Shown in pieces: positions 26,480 to 35,431 of a DNA stretch of 64,000 bases. The stretch spans positions 1 to 64,000 of the forward strand of contig JAKLKA010000011.1 in NCBI GenBank assembly GCA_023150915.1. The letters run 5' to 3'. Under the pieces are notes generated by a model. The model worked only from the letters and a program-made list of their open reading frames with translations, had not been told where the DNA came from and did not search any database. This DNA is from Polyangiaceae bacterium (GTDB lineage: Bacteria; Myxococcota_A; Polyangia; Polyangiales; Polyangiaceae). Positions within the stretch are counted from its first letter, which is position 1, and every line of letters begins with the position of its first letter. Position numbers and translations under genes: made by a program.

Positions 26480-27961
26480 GTGGCCCTGGCCGTCGTCGCG
26501 GCGCTGGCGGTGACGCTGCTGCGGGTGGGCTTGCGGCGGCGGCTCGAGCCCGTGGTGGCCACGCCGGCCGCGCGCTGGCGCCCGGGTGACGTGACGCTGC
26601 TCTTGGTGGTGACGGGCGTGGCGCTGGTGACGCGTCTGATCGGCCTCGAGTCGCGACCGATCGACAACGACGAGCCGGTGGGGCTGGGGCTTCGATCGCT
26701 GGCGGCCTGGGCCAGCGAGAGCGACGCGCGCCTGCACCCGCCGCTGCCCGCGCTCTTGATGACCTGGCTGGGCGGCGAGGGCGACATCGCCGCGGCGCGC
26801 TCGGTCTCGGTGCTGGCGGGCGTGGGCACCGTCGCGCTGGCGTTCGCCGTGGTGCGCGCGTCCGCCGGGCGCGGGCTCGCGGGCCTGGCGGCGCTGTGGC
26901 TCGCCGCGATGCCGGCGGCCATCCACACGTCGCAACTGGCGCGGGGCTACGCGCTGTGTGCGCTGGGGTTGCTCGCCGCGCACGCCTGCCTCGAGAAGGC
27001 CCTGGCGACCGGTCGCGAGCGCTGGTTCGTGCTCCACTCGCTGGCCGCGCTGCTGGCGCTCGCCAGCGAGTACTGGGCCCTGCCCCCGCTGCTGGCCAGC
27101 GGCGCGCTGGCGCTGCTCGGCGCGCGTGGCAGCCGTTCGCTGGGGGTCGGCGTGATCGGCTCGCTGGGCGCGGCCCTGACGCTGTCGAGCATCTTCGCGC
27201 CCCACGCGCTGCCCACGCTGTGGCTGGGCGTCGGCGGCGGCCCCCACGTGCCCACCGGTCCGGGTCGGGCGCTCTGGGACGCGCTGGCCCTGGCGTCGGG
27301 CCCGGCGGCCCCGATGGGTGCGCTGCTCGCGCTTTCGCTGATCGTCGCGGCGGCGCGGCGCCGCACGCTGGGCCGCGCCGAGCTCGCGGCGGCCGGCGCG
27401 GTCGGCGCTTTGGTGGTCACGCTGCTCGCGGCGTCGTTCGTCACCGCCGTGCGCGCCCGCTATCTCTTGCCGGTGCTACCGCTGTTCGTGTGTCTGCTGG
27501 TCGCAGGCGCCCGCGGCATCGGCGCCCTGGGGGTCGGCGCTGTGGCGCTGGGGCACGTCAGCCTCTTGCCGGCGTTCTACGCGGGCACCGCGCCGGGACC
27601 CGAGATTTCGACCGGCGAGCGCGCACCACGCATCTTGGCGCTGCTCGCGGCGGATCCGACCACACCCGTTGCGGTGATCCCTGCGTGGTCCATCGCCGAG
27701 GTGAGCTATCGGCTGGAAGGCAGGTTCCCCGACAAGGGCACTGGCCCCTGCCCGGCAGAGCTGTGCGTGCGCGGCAAGCGGACGATCTACGGCGCAACCC
27801 ACCAGCATATCTCACAGCTCACTTCACAGGAAAGCTCAATCTACCTGTGGGTCCGTAATCGAGACACTTGGACGCGCGAGTGCGAGCAGGTCGCCGTGGA
27901 AGCCCGGTCGGTGCTCTTCCGGTGTCAGCAAAAGCGGACTTCCGAAAGGCCGAGCAACTGA
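26480..27961 (+). CDS. GT-C/GT39-like membrane glycosyltransferase
   Basis: The 493-residue polytopic protein has about ten hydrophobic helices. The first outward loop carries Asp-Asn-Asp-Glu (SRPIDNDEPVGLGLRSL) followed by HPPLPALLMTWLGG, the acidic-loop plus HPPL pattern of ArnT/PMT-type (GT39, GT83) transferases. These move sugars from polyprenyl-phosphate donors. The C-terminal roughly 100 residues are extracytoplasmic. It starts with GTG 3 bp after the methyl-accepting gene, so the two are probably co-transcribed although no functional link is obvious. Confidence 0.8.
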   Translation: MALAVVAALAVTLLRVGLRRRLEPVVATPAARWRPGDVTLLLVVTGVALVTRLIGLESRPIDNDEPVGLGLRSLAAWASESDARLHPPLPALLMTWLGGEGDIAAARSVSVLAGVGTVALAFAVVRASAGRGLAGLAALWLAAMPAAIHTSQLARGYALCALGLLAAHACLEKALATGRERWFVLHSLAALLALASEYWALPPLLASGALALLGARGSRSLGVGVIGSLGAALTLSSIFAPHALPTLWLGVGGGPHVPTGPGRALWDALALASGPAAPMGALLALSLIVAAARRRTLGRAELAAAGAVGALVVTLLAASFVTAVRARYLLPVLPLFVCLLVAGARGIGALGVGAVALGHVSLLPAFYAGTAPGPEISTGERAPRILALLAADPTTPVAVIPAWSIAEVSYRLEGRFPDKGTGPCPAELCVRGKRTIYGATHQHISQLTSQESSIYLWVRNRDTWTRECEQVAVEARSVLFRCQQKRTSERPSN

Positions 27962-27978
27962 TCTAGATTCCATCCGTT

Positions 27979-29190
27979 TTGCGAACGCTCGGCCTTGCTC
28001 GGGTCCTCTTCGTTTCTCTCGTGCTTTCGGTTGCGGTGCCTGCGCACGCGCAGTCGGAAGAAGAAAAGAAGGCTCTGGAAGAGATCGACAAGAAGGCCGC
28101 CGCCGAGAAGAAGAAGGCGCTGGAGAAGATCCGCAAGAAGGCCGAAGAGGACAAGAAGAAGACCGAGGCGAAAGAGAAAACCGCCGCGGCCAAGAAGCAG
28201 AAGGACGACGCCGAAGCCAAGAAGAAGGCCGAACGCGAGCGGGCGAAAGAGCCGAAGAAGGAAGAGCCGCCGCCGCCCGCGGCAGCGCCGCCGCCCCCTC
28301 CCGCGGAGCCTCCGCCGCCCCCGCCGCCGGCGGTGAAGCCGGCGGCCGCGCCGGTCGAGACCGTCGGCACGGCGCGCTTCACGGGCGTGGGCTTCGTGCA
28401 ACCGGGCGAGACCCCGCCCGGTGCGGGCGGCGCCGCGGCCGCTGGCGTTCAGATCCCCGGGATCGCCAACCTCGACAGCCTCACGGTCCTGGGCCTTCGT
28501 CTGGGCGCGAGCCGCGCCACCTTCAACCCGATCAACGACGACCGGACCGACGACGACACCGCGTTCTCGCTGGTCGACTTCGACTTCGGGGTGAACGCCG
28601 AGTTCCGCAACGTGGGCCAGCTGTTGGTTCCGTGGTTCGACGTCGACCTTGGCATCTTGTTCGGCAAGCGACGCGAAGAGCTGGCGGGCAAAGAGACCGG
28701 TCGCGTCTTCAGTGTGTTCGCCAACCGGATCAGCGGCCTGTTCGGGCTGGATCTGGCCGCGGGCGACTTCCTCTCGGGGGGCCCCTTCGTCGGGTATCGC
28801 GCCGAGATGTACTCCGTGTCGCTGCAGACCGAAGAGAGCCTGGACACCTCAGGCACCGCGTTTCACCATGGTCTCCAGTACGGGCTCCACGCGCGGGTCA
28901 GGACCCGAGCCAAGCCCAAGGAGCCGTCGATGTTCTTTGCCGACGCACGCTACGAATGGCGCAAGGGCGAGTACCAGACCGCGAACTACGCCATGCTTCA
29001 GGCCGGGGTGCGGGCGGGCATCGTCTACTTCACGGGCTGGTACGAGACGCGACTCGGGTCGTCGGGGTCGTTCTCGCTCTCGGACTTCTCCGATGCCACG
29101 GACCAAAACTCGCTGATCGCCAGCGCCACGGCGGCCTCGTTCCCCATCGAGCAGCGGCTCGGCGGCGGCCTGATGATCGCGTTCTTCTGA
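27979..29190 (+). CDS. Exported protein with Lys/Glu coiled coil and barrel-like C-terminus
   Basis: The 403-residue protein has a signal peptide (ending VPAHAQ), then a highly charged Lys/Glu/Ala helix (about residues 26-92), a Pro-rich spacer (93-125) and a C-terminal domain of about 250 residues. The C-terminal domain has alternating hydrophobic strands and a terminal Phe (GGGLMIAFF), as in outer-membrane beta-barrels. The layout suggests a periplasm-spanning arm attached to an outer-membrane domain. No ATG or GTG fits. The TTG at 27979 is the only start that leaves a complete signal peptide, so an unusual start is proposed. Confidence 0.72.
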   Translation: MRTLGLARVLFVSLVLSVAVPAHAQSEEEKKALEEIDKKAAAEKKKALEKIRKKAEEDKKKTEAKEKTAAAKKQKDDAEAKKKAERERAKEPKKEEPPPPAAAPPPPPAEPPPPPPPAVKPAAAPVETVGTARFTGVGFVQPGETPPGAGGAAAAGVQIPGIANLDSLTVLGLRLGASRATFNPINDDRTDDDTAFSLVDFDFGVNAEFRNVGQLLVPWFDVDLGILFGKRREELAGKETGRVFSVFANRISGLFGLDLAAGDFLSGGPFVGYRAEMYSVSLQTEESLDTSGTAFHHGLQYGLHARVRTRAKPKEPSMFFADARYEWRKGEYQTANYAMLQAGVRAGIVYFTGWYETRLGSSGSFSLSDFSDATDQNSLIASATAASFPIEQRLGGGLMIAFF

Positions 29191-29205
29191 ACAGGAGGCG
29201 AAAGC

Positions 29206-31377
29206 ATGGAACACAGCGTCTCGCGAATCCTGATCTCGGTTCTCGGCGTCAGCCTTGCCGCCTGCGCGGGTCCGGCCAAGACCCTCTCGCTCTCGAGCTA
29301 CCGCGCCACCGCGGGGGATGAGTCGGCCAGCTGGAAGGGGCTCGAGCCGGGGACCAAGTACCTGATCTTCGCGCCGGCCGGCTCGTGTCAGGTGGCCATG
29401 GCCAGCTCGCTCTCGGAGCTGGAACAAGGCAAGGGCACCCCCGTGGCCGGCACGCCGGCAGGCACCAGCCTGAGCGTGGTCGAGATCCGGGACGCCTACG
29501 TGCGAACCGGCAGTGACGCGTTCGCCGCCGTAGAGGTCCAGACCGAGTCCGGCGCCACGCATTGGCTCAAGCTGCCCGCCGGTGCTTCGCACGGCTGCCT
29601 TCAACCGGTTCCAGCCGGCCTCGAAGCGGCGCGGGCTCTGGTGGGCAAGTCGCTGGTGTTCACTCCGTGGGCGTCGGGCTGCAGCGAGGTGCAGGCCACG
29701 GGCCGCGCGCCCGGGTCGATGCTGATCGACGCCGAGGGCGACCTGACCTTCAAGGTCGACGGGCTGGCCCTGGGCCCGGCCAGCGCCCAGGCCAAGGCCG
29801 CGGGACAGCTCGGCCACCGGCTGTGGGCCAAGCTCGGAGGGATCGACGTGCGCGTCGACGTGGTCGCCCAGTGCTTCTCGGCGCCGGGCTCGGATCGGGC
29901 AGCGCGGCCGTCGGACCCGCTGGCCCACCTGCGCCTGCCTGCCACGCGCTGTGACGAAGACAGCGACGACGGCAAGCAGCACGTCTCGTGCCGCACCACG
30001 CTGGGCCTGTGGGAAGGCGCGATCAGCGACACGGCGGTCGAGCTGCGTGCCGTGCGGCGCACGCTGGGCGCGGTGCACTTCCTGGACGGCAAGCTGGTGG
30101 ACGGCGCCCGCTACGCGCGGACCATCGTCGCGGTGAGCGTGGGGCAGGCTCCAGACGCGCGTCGCCAGCGGCTGTATGCAGCGCTGACCCCGGCCATGCA
30201 GAAGGCAATGGCACGGGAAGCGGGCGGCGTTCGCGTGACGGCTGCGGGGTCGAGCGACGCAACCTACAAGATCGGAGTCGAGCTGGCCGAGGTCACCATC
30301 GGTGAGCTTCAGACCTCTGAGGTGCCGCAGAGCGCCAAGTACAAGGTGCGCGACGAGCAGCGGCCGAACGCCGAAAAGCCCGCCGCGCGCGAGCGCGTGT
30401 CGAGTGCGCGGGCGAAGCTGTCCGAGGCCGAGACGGACTTCCAGAACAAGAAGGCCGACTTCGACCGCCTCAAGCGCGAGGCGCGGGCGGAATGCGACCG
30501 AGTCGCCTCGGAACAGAAAGAGGCGTGGGCGCGTATCGCGGCGGGCACGGGCTGCGCGGCCGCTGACGCCATCATCCAGCCGAGTGACTCCGAAGTCGTC
30601 GCGGCTCGCAACGAGCTCAGCGCTGCCGAGACGCAGCTCGCGAAGATGCCCGACACCATCACCGTGCCCATCATGGCCGACTGGCCGTACACCAAGAAGC
30701 TGTTCTCGCGCTCGGTGAGCAGCACGCTCAGCATCAGCTTGCAGCCCGCCGACGCGCCGACCCCTAAGACCTTCCAGACCCCGCTGCAGTACACCTGGCA
30801 GGACTACGAGGTGGTGGCCGATGCCGCGCACAACGTGCCCGGGCACGCCGCCGACCGCGGCCCCATCGACAACGCCGAGGGCCTGGTGCCGTACATTGCC
30901 GCGGCGGCGAGCAACGCCATCGCGACCCGGTTCCGCGCTGCCATGGCCGAGGCGCAGATCGAAGCGGCGCGGCGCGCCATGGCCGCAGCAGGGATCGAGG
31001 CTGCCAAACCCGGGTACGAGACCATCGACGCGCTGGCCTACGACAGCGTGGGCAGGCGGCTCGAGAAGCCGCTCTTGCGCGGCAGCTGGAACCTGGCCCC
31101 CGGCAAGGCGCTGCCGCTCCCGTCGGATGCGCTGGCCTTGAGCGCCGACCAGTGCCTGCTGGCGGTCGCCGCCGGGACGGCCGAGGCGCCGCTGTCGCTC
31201 TCGATTCGCACCGCGGATCGCCTCTTCGGCGACACCCGCGAAGGGGGCTTTGCCGTGGTCGAGCTCTGCCACGCCGAGATCGCAGGCAAGTCGCCGACCC
31301 TCGAGCTGGTCAGCAAGGCGCCGGGCGCGGTGAAGTGGACGCTGTTTCGCACGCGCGTCAGCGGAGGTGGGTCGTGA
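29206..31377 (+). CDS. Large lipoprotein of unknown function
   Basis: The 723-residue protein has lipobox SLAAC (Cys20). Domains appear as about 300 beta-rich residues, a charged helical stretch (about 380-470, ARERVSSARAKLSEAETDF), and a mixed region with RFRAAMAEAQIEAARRAMAA. The end is beta-rich (AEAPLSLSIRTADR). The family is not recognised. It lies 15 bp after the barrel-like gene and its stop overlaps the next start (GTGA), so genes from 27979 to 31760 look like one operon for an envelope structure. Confidence 0.72.
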   Translation: MEHSVSRILISVLGVSLAACAGPAKTLSLSSYRATAGDESASWKGLEPGTKYLIFAPAGSCQVAMASSLSELEQGKGTPVAGTPAGTSLSVVEIRDAYVRTGSDAFAAVEVQTESGATHWLKLPAGASHGCLQPVPAGLEAARALVGKSLVFTPWASGCSEVQATGRAPGSMLIDAEGDLTFKVDGLALGPASAQAKAAGQLGHRLWAKLGGIDVRVDVVAQCFSAPGSDRAARPSDPLAHLRLPATRCDEDSDDGKQHVSCRTTLGLWEGAISDTAVELRAVRRTLGAVHFLDGKLVDGARYARTIVAVSVGQAPDARRQRLYAALTPAMQKAMAREAGGVRVTAAGSSDATYKIGVELAEVTIGELQTSEVPQSAKYKVRDEQRPNAEKPAARERVSSARAKLSEAETDFQNKKADFDRLKREARAECDRVASEQKEAWARIAAGTGCAAADAIIQPSDSEVVAARNELSAAETQLAKMPDTITVPIMADWPYTKKLFSRSVSSTLSISLQPADAPTPKTFQTPLQYTWQDYEVVADAAHNVPGHAADRGPIDNAEGLVPYIAAAASNAIATRFRAAMAEAQIEAARRAMAAAGIEAAKPGYETIDALAYDSVGRRLEKPLLRGSWNLAPGKALPLPSDALALSADQCLLAVAAGTAEAPLSLSIRTADRLFGDTREGGFAVVELCHAEIAGKSPTLELVSKAPGAVKWTLFRTRVSGGGS

Positions 31378-31760
31378 AGCTTCCGGTGGTTGCGTTCGCA
31401 GCGCTCTCGCTGGCGGCTTGCGAAGACTCGGGCCCGGTGCCGTTCGGGGGCTACGGCCTCTCCGGCGGCAGCAGCGGCAGCGCCGGCACCAGCGGCTCCG
31501 GCGGCGGCAGCGGCTACGGCGGCAGCGGCGGGTATGCCGGCAGCGGCGGCTGCAAGGGTGGCCCCGGCACGAGCTGCAACGCCCACGACGACTGCTGCCA
31601 GGTCAGTCCCAACGGCAACATCTGCGTTGGGTCTCCGATCTACAAATGCGCGTCGGTCTGCAACATGAGCAGCGAATGCGAGAACAACTGCTGCGTGCAA
31701 CTCGACGGCGTGAGCTACGGCGCGTGCATCACCGGGTCTGGCTTCACGTGCTTGCCCTGA
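31374..31760 (+). CDS. Small Cys-rich lipoprotein with Gly/Ser linker
   Basis: The 128-residue protein has lipobox SLAAC (Cys16) and a Gly/Ser/Tyr linker (about residues 22-60), followed by a compact domain with twelve Cys residues (NAHDDCCQVSP, CNMSSECENNCC, GFTCLP). The Cys pattern is that of small disulfide-knotted extracellular modules (toxin-like or colipase-like). It starts at GTG 31374, overlapping the previous stop by 4 nt, so it is translationally coupled. Confidence 0.75.
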   Translation: MKLPVVAFAALSLAACEDSGPVPFGGYGLSGGSSGSAGTSGSGGGSGYGGSGGYAGSGGCKGGPGTSCNAHDDCCQVSPNGNICVGSPIYKCASVCNMSSECENNCCVQLDGVSYGACITGSGFTCLP

Positions 31761-31770
31761 CGGGGGCTCC

Positions 31771-32262
31771 GTGCGCCTGACCTTCCCCCGCTTCGCCGTC
31801 CTCACCCTGTGCGGTGGCGCGCTGCTCGCACTGGCGTTTCGCCTGAGCACACCGCCCGACCCCCCCGGCCCAGCCGACCCGCTCGCTGCGGGTGCGCCGG
31901 AGCCCTATCCCAACTCGTGGCCCGATCCGCCCCCGCCCGACGTGGCCGCGCTGCTCGGCGGGCTCGGGCCCGGCTCGGATCTGGGCGGCGGCTGGCGGGT
32001 GCGCGGCGTGAGCCCGGTGCTCGAGCAACGCATCGTGATCGACGTCGACAAGGCCGGCGTCGGCTTTCGCGTGGCGCTGACCACGAAAGGCCGCGACGAG
32101 CGCGTGCCGCCAAAGAGCACCGCGCGCTACGCGCTCTACACCATCCAACCGCGCCCCAGCGCCGAGGCGCCAAAGGACGCGGACTATGCCGCCGTGCTCA
32201 CGGCCATCGCGGCCCGCGTCACCGAGCGCGAGGGCAGCGTCGCGGTGCCGGCGGGGCTCTGA
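31771..32262 (+). CDS. Small exported or membrane-anchored protein
   Basis: The 163-residue protein has one N-terminal hydrophobic helix (about residues 8-24) and a Pro-rich segment, then a domain of about 110 residues (GWRVRGVSPVLEQRIVIDVDKAGVGFRVALT) with no family I recognise. The start is GTG, 10 bp after the Cys-rich lipoprotein gene. It converges with the following minus-strand gene with 15 bp between stops. Confidence 0.65.
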   Translation: MRLTFPRFAVLTLCGGALLALAFRLSTPPDPPGPADPLAAGAPEPYPNSWPDPPPPDVAALLGGLGPGSDLGGGWRVRGVSPVLEQRIVIDVDKAGVGFRVALTTKGRDERVPPKSTARYALYTIQPRPSAEAPKDADYAAVLTAIAARVTEREGSVAVPAGL

Positions 32263-32277
32263 CCGATCCGCCGGCTT

Positions 32278-32751
32278 TCACCGGCGTCGCCGGGCGCGGG
32301 CGACCCAGAGCATCGCGGCGCTGACCGCCAGCGCCACGCCCACGGGCCACCACGCGGTGCCGCGGGCGTGGCTCGCGATCGGTGCCGGACGCGCGGCAGG
32401 CGTTCGCCAGAACCCGCCGCGGTCGTTGTTCCGAATGGCGGCGACTAGCGCGTCGGTGGCGGCGTTCGTGTCGCGCCGAAGGTCGAAGCTGGCGCTGTGC
32501 TCTGCGGCGCCGGCCCGCTCCGAGAGCGTGATCTGCGCGGCTTCGTTCGGGCCTGCCGTGAGCTCGATCACGATCTCGCGGGCGCCGATCCGCACGTTCC
32601 ACAGCTTCCAGCCCGCGGCGACTTCGCGCCCGAGCTGGTAGGGCGCCAGCAGCGCCAGCACCTCGCCCTCGCGGCCGGGCTCGATCACTGCCTCACCGGC
32701 CTTGGCCAGCGCCGCGACGCTCAGCGAAAGCAGCAAGGCTCGCCGGTTCAT
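32278..32751 (-). CDS. Exported protein with C-terminal membrane anchor
   Basis: The 157-residue protein has a signal peptide (MNRRALLLSLSVAALAKA), an extracytoplasmic domain of about 100 residues (VRIGAREIVIELTAG) and a C-terminal membrane helix (WWPVGVALAVSAAMLWVA) with an RARRRR tail. It overlaps the stop of the upstream polytopic protein gene by 4 nt (ATGA) and so is translationally coupled to it. It is probably an accessory subunit of that protein. Function unknown. Confidence 0.7.
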   Translation of the reverse strand: MNRRALLLSLSVAALAKAGEAVIEPGREGEVLALLAPYQLGREVAAGWKLWNVRIGAREIVIELTAGPNEAAQITLSERAGAAEHSASFDLRRDTNAATDALVAAIRNNDRGGFWRTPAARPAPIASHARGTAWWPVGVALAVSAAMLWVARARRRR

Positions 32752-34598
32752 GGCAGCACCCGATACAGCGCCACGCGCACCTCGCTCGTCAGATAGCCAT
32801 GCCAGCGCATGCTGGGTCGCGACGGCAAGCTGCGCTCGCTCGAGAGCTCGAGCCTCGCGCCCCGCTCGAGCGCCTCGCAGGTCGGGGCCCCCGCCGGGGT
32901 GGAGCACAGCGACGAGCGGAAATAGAGGGCCGGCGGCGGAAGCGCGCCAAGTGCCAGGTTGGCGTCGAGTGGCGTGAGTGCCGCGCGCTGCCCGGCAGGT
33001 AGCGGCAGCACGCTGATCTGCGAGCCAGCGCGCTCCAGATAGGCAACGCGCGCGCCCGCGGGCAGCGTGCGCTTCCATTCGTCGGCGAAGCTGGCCTCGA
33101 GGGCGTCGGTGCACGGCAGCGCCAGCGCGTGCCGCGACGCGCTGGCCGCGAGCGCCGCGACGACCATCACCGCCGCTGCGCGCCGCGGCGCCCGCCGCAG
33201 GCGACGAAGGCGGGTGGCGACCACCGCGATTAGCGTCACCGCGGCGGGCCAGAACAGCGCCTGGTGCGCCGCCGTGACCGCGCGGTTCGGGTCGCTCAGC
33301 AGATCCGTGGCCCGGGCCAGAAACAAGCTGCCAAGCCCCGCACCGATCAGCGCGACCCCGCGCCAAGAGCGGAGCGCCAAGCCCAGCGCGATCACCAGCG
33401 CGAAGAGCAGGCGCATGCCCGTGTGATCGAACAGCTCCCAGCGGATGGCGGCTCCGGGGAGCCACTTCTCGCCCAGCGAACCTCGCAGCACGCCCGCGAT
33501 CTGCGGCCCGCTGATCAGGGCGACCACGGCAGCGATCGCGAGCGCGCCCGCCGCCGCCAGCATTGCGCGACGCCGGAGCGAGCCCGGACCGAAGAGCAGC
33601 GGCAGCGGTGTGACCAGCGCCGCAGGCCACGCCACGGGGTGCACGCGCACCGACTGCGCCAACAGCAGACCGGCTGCCACCACCGGCAGCCAGAAGCCAG
33701 GGTCGCGGAGCCTGGGTGCGGCGCATGCGCACGCTGCCGTGGCGCACATGCCCAGCGACAGCGCAACGCCGAAGTACGACTCGGAGCCGGAGAGGCGCGC
33801 CAGCAAGGGATCGAGCGCGCCGATGAGCGCGATGGCCGCCGCGACCCAGGGCGCTGTGCCCAGGCGGCGCGCCACGAGCCACGTTGCGGGCACGCAGGCC
33901 GCCGCCAGCACCGACTGCACCAGCCGCACACCGAGCTCGGGGCGATCGCCGAAGCTCTGCGCCGCCAGCCCGAACAGCTCCGGAAAGCCCGGGCCATAGC
34001 TGGCCAGCCCGGGGTCGTCGGCGCGCGCGTATCCCACCCAGGCGGGCCCCTGCCCGTTCTGGTGGAAGTACGAACCGCCCACCATCAGCCAACGCATCAC
34101 GCCGGTGAGAGCTCCGAGCAGCAGCGCCAGCATGGCCTCGCGTGGCGGTCTTCGGGCGACGATTGCGAGGGCGGCGATCGCTGCCAGCAAGAGCCACGGT
34201 GGCCGGGCCGCCCGCGACGGAGAGGCCGCGTGCGTCGCCGAACCCAGTGGCAAGTCGGTGTCGCGGCTCGCGCACGTCACCAGCGCGTCGAGCGCTTGCC
34301 GGCGCGGCGCGCTCTCTTGCGACCAGTCGGGGAACTGCCCCACGGGCGAGAGTCCGATCTCGCCGGCCGCGCGGAAGCTTCGCTCGGACTTCGCGCGGAG
34401 CTCGACGTCGAGTCGAGCCTCGGGGGAGCGCACCACCAGGACCCCGCGATCGCAGGTGAGGATCTCGAGCGGCAGAGCCGCGCTCGCCTGGCAGCGCTCG
34501 ACCCACGCGGCGATCCCGGGCTCGCATGCCGGCGCGGCCGGGGCCGGCGCCGCCGCGAAGAGCAGCGCGAGTGCCAAGCCGAGGGTGCCGCCGCGCAT
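32748..34598 (-). CDS. Polytopic membrane protein, GT-C-like
   Basis: The 616-residue protein has a signal peptide and a periplasmic domain of about 110 residues containing Cys pairs. About eleven hydrophobic helices (about residues 133-470) follow, and then a periplasmic C-terminal domain of about 140 residues. The loop ARADDPGLASYGPGFPELFGL after the second helix resembles the first luminal loop of GT-C transferases, with acidic residues. The catalytic class is an inference. It forms an operon with the small anchored protein downstream and is divergent from the Cys-rich lipoprotein gene with the sigma-54 promoter. Confidence 0.7.
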   Translation of the reverse strand: MRGGTLGLALALLFAAAPAPAAPACEPGIAAWVERCQASAALPLEILTCDRGVLVVRSPEARLDVELRAKSERSFRAAGEIGLSPVGQFPDWSQESAPRRQALDALVTCASRDTDLPLGSATHAASPSRAARPPWLLLAAIAALAIVARRPPREAMLALLLGALTGVMRWLMVGGSYFHQNGQGPAWVGYARADDPGLASYGPGFPELFGLAAQSFGDRPELGVRLVQSVLAAACVPATWLVARRLGTAPWVAAAIALIGALDPLLARLSGSESYFGVALSLGMCATAACACAAPRLRDPGFWLPVVAAGLLLAQSVRVHPVAWPAALVTPLPLLFGPGSLRRRAMLAAAGALAIAAVVALISGPQIAGVLRGSLGEKWLPGAAIRWELFDHTGMRLLFALVIALGLALRSWRGVALIGAGLGSLFLARATDLLSDPNRAVTAAHQALFWPAAVTLIAVVATRLRRLRRAPRRAAAVMVVAALAASASRHALALPCTDALEASFADEWKRTLPAGARVAYLERAGSQISVLPLPAGQRAALTPLDANLALGALPPPALYFRSSLCSTPAGAPTCEALERGARLELSSERSLPSRPSMRWHGYLTSEVRVALYRVLP

Positions 34599-34710
34599 CG
34601 GCCCTCAGACTAGGACCGAACGGATCCAGCACGGAATCGAAGTCGTGGCTTGGCACACGCTGGGCCAGGTGGCATCGACGGAACCCCGGTGGGAATGCGG
34701 CGTATCGCCG

Positions 34711-34726
34711 TGGCACGTGCATTGCT
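34711..34726 (+). promoter_or_regulatory. Sigma-54 (-24/-12) promoter
   Basis: TGGCACGTGCATTGCT matches the RpoN consensus TGGCAC-N5-TTGCW at every fixed position, with the GG and GC elements 10 nt apart. A start site about 12 nt after the GC falls at about 34737, only 1-3 nt from the ATG at 34739. The transcript of the lipoprotein gene would then be nearly leaderless. It would also require an enhancer-binding activator, which I do not see nearby. Confidence 0.65.
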
Positions 34727-34738
34727 CAGGCCCCGGGC

Positions 34739-35431
34739 ATGCGTGCTCTCGCGATCCTGGGCGCTCTGGCGTTTTTGGCTCTGACTGCCGGCTGCGGCGG
34801 CAGCTCGACCTCCGACGGGACTGGCGGGTCGGCCGGCGGTGGCGCGGGCGGCAGCTCGGGCGGCGGCGGCAGCTCGGGCAGTGGCGGCAGCTCGGGCAGC
34901 AGCGGTGCGGGCGGTGTGGCCGGTGGCGGCGGCGTGGCGGGCAGCGGCGGTCAGAACAGCTGCGGGCCCGAGGCGAAGCAGTGTGCCGAGCCCCCGGACT
35001 GCATTCTGGCGACGCAAGACTGCTGCCTGTGCGGCGTCCCCGAGCTGAAAGACTTCCAGGCGGTCAACTCGAAGTACCAGGCGCAGTGCTCGTGCGGCGG
35101 ACCGGTCTGCGACTGCGCCACCGCCGTGAACCCGAACCTGGGCGCCACCTGCAGCGCGGGCAGCTGTCAGGCGTTCGACGTGCGCCAGGTGGACGCGCTC
35201 TCGGCCTGCAACATCGACGACGACTGCACGCTGCGCATGGGGCTGGGTTGCTGCGAGAGCTGCGGCTCGAACGACTACGAGCTGATCGCCGTGGCGAAGA
35301 AGGGCGGCGACGCCCTGCACAAGGCCGTCTGCCCCTCGAGCCCCGTCGGTTGCCCGGCTTGCATGCCGCAGTACCCAGCGAACAAGACCGCCAAGTGCGT
35401 CGCGAAGCACTGTCAGGTCGCGGACAAATGA
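34739..35431 (+). CDS. Cys-rich Gly/Ser-linker lipoprotein
   Basis: The 230-residue protein has lipobox LTAGC (Cys19), a Gly/Ser linker (about residues 22-78) and a domain of about 150 residues with about twenty Cys residues in CC and CxC groups (TQDCCLCGVPE, CSCGGPVCDC, LGCCESCGSND). It is clearly extracytoplasmic and disulfide-rich. The family is not recognised. Its 3' end overlaps the convergent VWA gene by 19 bp. The sigma-54 promoter just upstream suggests regulated expression. Confidence 0.75.
   Translation: MRALAILGALAFLALTAGCGGSSTSDGTGGSAGGGAGGSSGGGGSSGSGGSSGSSGAGGVAGGGGVAGSGGQNSCGPEAKQCAEPPDCILATQDCCLCGVPELKDFQAVNSKYQAQCSCGGPVCDCATAVNPNLGATCSAGSCQAFDVRQVDALSACNIDDDCTLRMGLGCCESCGSNDYELIAVAKKGGDALHKAVCPSSPVGCPACMPQYPANKTAKCVAKHCQVADK

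Noticed and set aside
34651-34668. Another TGGCAC box upstream of the Cys-rich lipoprotein
   Set aside because: It lacks a TTGC element at the right spacing, unlike the one at 34711.
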